Positions 41,227-44,101 of a DNA stretch of 44,101 nt are shown piece after piece. Under the pieces are notes generated by a model, which ran no database searches, was not told the DNA's origin, and saw only the letters and a program-made list of their open reading frames with translations. This DNA is from Rhodococcus sp. (in: high G+C Gram-positive bacteria) (GTDB taxonomy: Bacteria > Actinomycetota > Actinomycetes > Mycobacteriales > Mycobacteriaceae): NCBI GenBank assembly GCA_004211695.1, contig SEEV01000056.1:1-44101 (forward strand), in the 5' to 3' direction. Position 1 is the stretch's first letter, and the number at the start of each line of letters is the position of its first letter. Position numbers and translations under genes: made by a program.

Positions 41227-41847
41227 ATGTCGGCGGCGACGGGCTGGTGCCGGGTAGGGGTGCTGACGGCGCGCGCCCGGGTCGCGATCGCCGACGGCGA
41301 GCCCGAACAGGCCGAACGCGACGCCCACGACGCGCTGGCCTGCGCAGCCGGTATGGGGGCGTACCTGATTGTGCCCGATATCCTCGAATGCCTCGCCGAG
41401 CTGGCCACCGACGCCGGCAGTCGTCACCACGAGGGCGCGCGCCTCTTCGGCGCGGCGGAGGCGATCCGGCACCGCATCGGCGGGGTCCGGTTCAAGATCC
41501 ACCAAGCCCGCTACGAGGCCTCCGTGGCAGAGTTGTGTGACGTGATGGGCGACAACGAGTGTGACGGTGCGTGGGCTGAGGGTGCTGCTCTGTCTACCGA
41601 TGCAGCGATCGCGTATGCCCGGCGCGGTCACGGCGAACGCAAACGGCCGACGAGTGGCTGGGCAGCACTGACACCGACCGAGCGTGACGTCGTCTCCCTG
41701 GTCAGCGAAGGGCTCGGCAACAAGGAGATCGCCGCGCGGCTCTTTGTTTCACCTCGCACCGTCCAGAGCCACCTCACTCACGTCTTCACCAAACTCGGCC
41801 TCACCTCCTGCGTACAACTCGTCCAAGAAGTCGCCCGCCACCCCTGA
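41227..41847 (+). pseudogene. C-terminal fragment of a LuxR-family ATPase regulator
   Basis: 206 residues. A TPR-like helical stretch (LTARARVAIADGEPEQAERD, ALACAAGMGAYLIVPDILEC) leads to a typical LuxR helix-turn-helix (LTPTERDVVSLVSEGLGNKE, SPRTVQSHLTHVFTKLGL). Full-length relatives are 800-1,100 residues with an N-terminal NTPase or cyclase domain. Here only the end remains, cut by the intron/IS debris to the left. The reading frame stays open upstream into 41206. If expressed, the fragment could still bind DNA. It is a different gene from the PknK-like regulator at 8 kb. Confidence 0.65.
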
Positions 41848-42227
41848 CCGGCATCGCCGGCAGTCAACGAGAAAGCCCAGGCCAGTTACTTGAGATGACG
41901 CAGCAAACCCGGCCCGGCGCCGATGCTGTCGCAGGGCGGAACAGGCCCGCGCCCGCGGAACCCATTACATAGAAGAATCAATCTGGGTGTACCTGATGCG
42001 TGACTGGGTGGCGAGGACAAGTGGGTGCTCGACCCGTCATCGTCGACCAACAAAAACGACCATGCGGTATTTCGTGCTGGGGTTGGACACCGGATTACCA
42101 CGGTGGCACTTCTGCCGCGCAGACGACGAAACTGAAATGAGTGACACCGATCCGATGACTTCTCTACCTGCTCGTGCGGCGAGCACGGGTGTCTGTTTCC
42201 CGCCGTGAGGCTTTGCCGCGGACCGGA
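41848..42227. other. Gap upstream of whiB without a recognisable gene
   Basis: No family is seen in any frame. A short AT-richer patch at about 41964-41990 (CATTACATAGAAGAATC) could hold a promoter for the WhiB-like gene, but no defined -35/-10 pair is assigned. Confidence 0.35.
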
Positions 42228-42530
42228 ATGCTCACCGACCGCGATCGCGGAGAGTGGCGCATCCTGGGGTCGTGCCGGAAGGTCGAGTCGTCGGTCTTCT
42301 TCTCCCCCGAGGGGGAGCGGGGCCGGGTCCGGGCGCGGCGGGAGGCGCACGCCAAACGTGTCTGCCAGGACTGCCGGGTGCTCGCCGAATGCCGCGAGTA
42401 CGCCCTGTCCGTTGCCGAACCGTACGGAACGTGGGGTGGGATGTCCGAGGCCGACCGCAGACGGCACACCCGGCGCCGGCAACGAGATGCGCGGGCCGCC
42501 GCTCGCCCTGCCGGGGAACCGGTGCGCTGA
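42228..42530 (+). CDS. WhiB3-like iron-sulfur transcription factor
   Basis: 100 residues from ATG 42228, or up to 118 if an in-frame GTG at 42174 is used; neither has a strong ribosome site. Four cysteines (16, 46, 49, 55) in the C-x29-C-x2-C-x5-C pattern bind a 4Fe-4S cluster, and EPYGTWGGMSEADRR is the Wbl G[VI]WGG turn. FFSPEGERGRVRARREAHAK is close to the FF-P-GERG block of mycobacterial WhiB3, pointing to that subfamily. Such proteins bind the sigma factor and respond to redox state or nitric oxide. The basic C-terminal tail (RRRHTRRRQRDARAAAR) probably binds DNA. Confidence 0.9.
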   Translation: MLTDRDRGEWRILGSCRKVESSVFFSPEGERGRVRARREAHAKRVCQDCRVLAECREYALSVAEPYGTWGGMSEADRRRHTRRRQRDARAAARPAGEPVR

Positions 42531-42718
42531 CAGACGATGCGGCGACCCGGGGGCGGGCACACCACACGCACCGGATCCACGACACCGCGACGTCCGGACA
42601 AGTCGTTGACTCCGGTCGTCCCAGCCCACCCCGTGGACAGTGGTGGATTTGCCCCGTCCCGGGGCGGTGGTTCTTCCGCTCGAGAGGGAACTGGCGACGT
42701 GCGCAAGATCGAGGCTTG

Positions 42719-43324
42719 TCAGTGGTGGTCGTCGGTCGGGACGAACCCGGGATCGTCCGGGGTTCTGGATGCGCCGGGTGGTGCCTCGGTGTGGGTGAGT
42801 TCCGCTGCCCGGTGGGCCAGTTCGGGTGTGAGGCCGGTGTCCGGCGGCGTGGTGGCCGCGTCGGTGAATTGGGTCAGGACGGCAGGAGTCGTCGGGTGGG
42901 AAGCGTCGATGTTCTCGAGTTGGCTGGCGAGCAGGTCGCGGTCGAGTGTTCTGGCGGCGTTTTCGTTCAGGTCGGCATTCTCTTTGTGATCGGAATCCGT
43001 GGAAACTGTGTGGTTCTCGGCGCCGTCGCCGGCGGGGGTGTGCTTCGCGTCGGCGATGCCGGGTTCGTGTTCGGGGGCATTGTCGTGCCGGTCGGGGTGG
43101 GTCTCGGCGGCGGTGGTGGTGGCGGTGGGCACGCTCGCAGCGGTCGCGGTCGCGCCGAGGACGAGGCGGTCGAGCAGGGTGAGGCTGCGCTGATAGAGCA
43201 GCCGGGCCGGTCCGTGAGGGGTCAGGCGGGAGAGGAGTTGGTCGTCGATCACCTCCAGCGGTATCCGGACGATGGTGTACTGGAGGCGCAGCACGGCGAT
43301 GGGCAGCGCGGTGACGATGGTCAT
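42719..43324 (-). CDS. Conserved-looking protein of unknown function
   Basis: 201 residues from ATG 43324. The first 60 form a hydrophobic/amphipathic region (ALPIAVLRLQYTIVRIPLEV, RLLYQRSLTLLDRLVLGATA). The remainder is rich in Thr, Asp, Pro and His and looks disordered, with LDRDLLASQLENIDASH as a possible helix. No family is recognised. The start fits GGAGCACCC upstream, and the ATG overlaps the stop of the small gene before it. The amphipathic head followed by a disordered tail could suit a surface- or membrane-associating protein, but that is speculation. Confidence 0.6.
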   Translation of the reverse strand: MTIVTALPIAVLRLQYTIVRIPLEVIDDQLLSRLTPHGPARLLYQRSLTLLDRLVLGATATAASVPTATTTAAETHPDRHDNAPEHEPGIADAKHTPAGDGAENHTVSTDSDHKENADLNENAARTLDRDLLASQLENIDASHPTTPAVLTQFTDAATTPPDTGLTPELAHRAAELTHTEAPPGASRTPDDPGFVPTDDHH

Positions 43325-43536
43325 GGGTGCTCCGGGGTTACGAGGGTGGTCAGGGCTTTGTGGGTCTCGCGCGCTTCGACGGCGCGGGACGTGTTCGGCT
43401 TCGGTTCGAGCGTTCTTTCGCGGTACGCATCGCACGGAGATCGATGACGTTCGCCTCCGTGGCCAAGGTGACACATCGACGGCAACTGGTCGGTCAGTGC
43501 ATCGAGTTGTTCCTGAAGCTTCATTCGCATCACCAT
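43321..43536 (-). CDS. Small hypothetical protein coupled to the next gene
   Basis: 71 residues from ATG 43536 (MVMRMKLQEQLDALTDQLP, then SMCHLGHGGERHRSP). It begins with a helix that could be a coiled coil and ends with a charged tail. ATGA overlap with the downstream gene implies translational coupling. A longer open frame upstream to 43824 has no sign of coding value. No family recognised. Confidence 0.5.
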   Translation of the reverse strand: MVMRMKLQEQLDALTDQLPSMCHLGHGGERHRSPCDAYRERTLEPKPNTSRAVEARETHKALTTLVTPEHP

Positions 43537-43860
43537 CGCCTTCGTGTACCCACAATTTCCTCGGATCAGCAAGGCGATCCGCCCGGGGACCGCCTTTCGG
43601 GGCGGGCGCTGACTCACTGTCGGTGCGCGCCGAATGCTCCGGTGGGTCATCACGCCCTGGTCAGCACCGATCTTGTCCCGGTCGTGTTGGCGAGTCGAAG
43701 GGCCGACCACATCTGGTCCAACGTCCCTGCGGCCGGCGCCACCCCGCGGGCCCCTCTCGCGGTCGACGGATGGCGAGGGGCAGCTTCGCGCCAAGGCCGC
43801 GCGTGGCCCGAGGGGCTGAGCCAAGCGCTTGTCCTCGGTCCGCGCGCGGCGGGTGGGCGC

Positions 43861-43888
43861 CCTCGGCCGAAGGGGTCAGCGGCCGAGG
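43861..43888. repeat. GC-rich inverted repeat in a gene-free gap
   Basis: CCTCGGCCG (43861-43869) and CGGCCGAGG (43880-43888) pair perfectly around a 10-nt loop. The surrounding gap 43537-43984 has no recognisable gene. It could serve as a terminator for the transposase entering from the right. Confidence 0.4.
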
Positions 43889-43984
43889 GTCTCGCCGCTC
43901 GCGGACTGCCGTCGAGCCCTGGGCAGCGTACGGGTGGGATACCCCCGAGCCGCACAGACTATGCGCCCTCACAGGCACCTAATA

Positions 43985-44101
43985 CTACAGGGCTAATGCC
44001 TGGATCTTGAGTCGGCGCCTGAAGTGGTGTCTGCGGGCATCGGCTTGGTGCTCGCGTCGGAAGCATGACCAGTGCAGTGCGTGCTCGATCGCGTCTTTGG
44101 C
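43985..44101 (-). mobile_element. 3' end of a transposase gene (cut by window edge)
   Basis: The minus-strand frame entering from the window edge encodes 38 residues ending at TAG 43985: AIEHALHWSCFRREHQADAR then RHHFRRRL. HALHWS-FRR-HQA-AR--H-RRR is the usual end of several actinobacterial IS transposases, probably of an IS701-like or related group. Family assignment is uncertain because only the tail is visible. Confidence 0.6.

Noticed and set aside
43272..43982. Plus-strand open frame of 236 codons near the right end
   Set aside because: Overlaps the two coupled minus-strand genes and a gene-free stretch; composition is Arg/Ser/Gly-rich and no motif is visible.

Overview
The window is high-GC actinobacterial DNA and looks like Rhodococcus or a close relative. 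The basis is strong G/C bias at third codon positions, a GTP-type PEP carboxykinase, a WhiB3-like Fe-S regulator, a PknK-like kinase/NTPase/LuxR protein, DUF5313 and DUF3263-like proteins, and many decayed insertion sequences. The density of gene fragments and IS scars points to an accessory chromosomal region or a megaplasmid. No tRNA, rRNA or CRISPR array was recognised.

Left part (1-5.7 kb). Five genes on the minus strand: an ArsR-type repressor without cysteines, a malic-enzyme-like NAD-binding protein, PEP carboxykinase, a SulP anion transporter and a DUF5313 membrane protein. A perfect TTGCTAA-N2-TTAGCAA palindrome lies in front of sulP and a close copy lies in front of arsR, which suggests a small regulon. 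From 5.7 to 7.8 kb lies a scrapyard of three genes of which only the 3' ends survive: zinc alcohol dehydrogenase, GH3 beta-glucosidase and chromate transporter.

Middle part (8-23.4 kb). A PknK-like giant regulator has a long hairpin in its leader. After a frameshifted DUF35 gene comes a catabolic block: valine/leucine-type dehydrogenase, class I/II aminotransferase, GntR/FCD repressor, and then the operon hyuA-hyuB-MFS permease-cysteine hydrolase-like protein-ABM membrane protein. AAGATA-type inverted repeats precede both the aminotransferase and the gntR/hyuA divergent promoters, so GntR probably controls both. A reasonable reading is uptake and ATP-dependent opening of a hydantoin-like or lactam ring, with the released amino acid passed to the aminotransferase and dehydrogenase.

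Mobile debris (24-27 kb). There is an internally deleted actinobacterial mobile-element gene, a truncated IS3-family element abutting a broken LysR gene, and a decayed IS6-family transposase.

The most interesting region is 27.3-40.2 kb. It is an apparently undescribed, carrier-protein-free biosynthetic cluster with visibly lower GC (about 55-57% in two 60-base lines counted by eye, against 68% in a line from hyuA). It holds two O-methyltransferases, two different ATP-grasp ligases, a class IV aminotransferase, a FemAB/GNAT-like acyltransferase, a single-chain ABC exporter with one degenerate ATP site, a cupin fused to a haem-oxygenase-like diiron oxidase domain, and a tryptophan-2,3-dioxygenase-superfamily haem protein with altered distal residues. 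No NRPS or PKS module is present. The parts suggest an exported, oxidised and methylated small peptide or amide, perhaps derived from an aromatic amino acid. IS6 remnants bound it on the left, and IS630 plus group II intron remnants on the right.

Right end (40.2-44.1 kb). This holds IS630 and group II intron 3' fragments (with domain V), the C-terminal piece of a LuxR-family ATPase regulator, a WhiB3-like protein, two small overlapping genes of unknown function, and the 3' end of another transposase.
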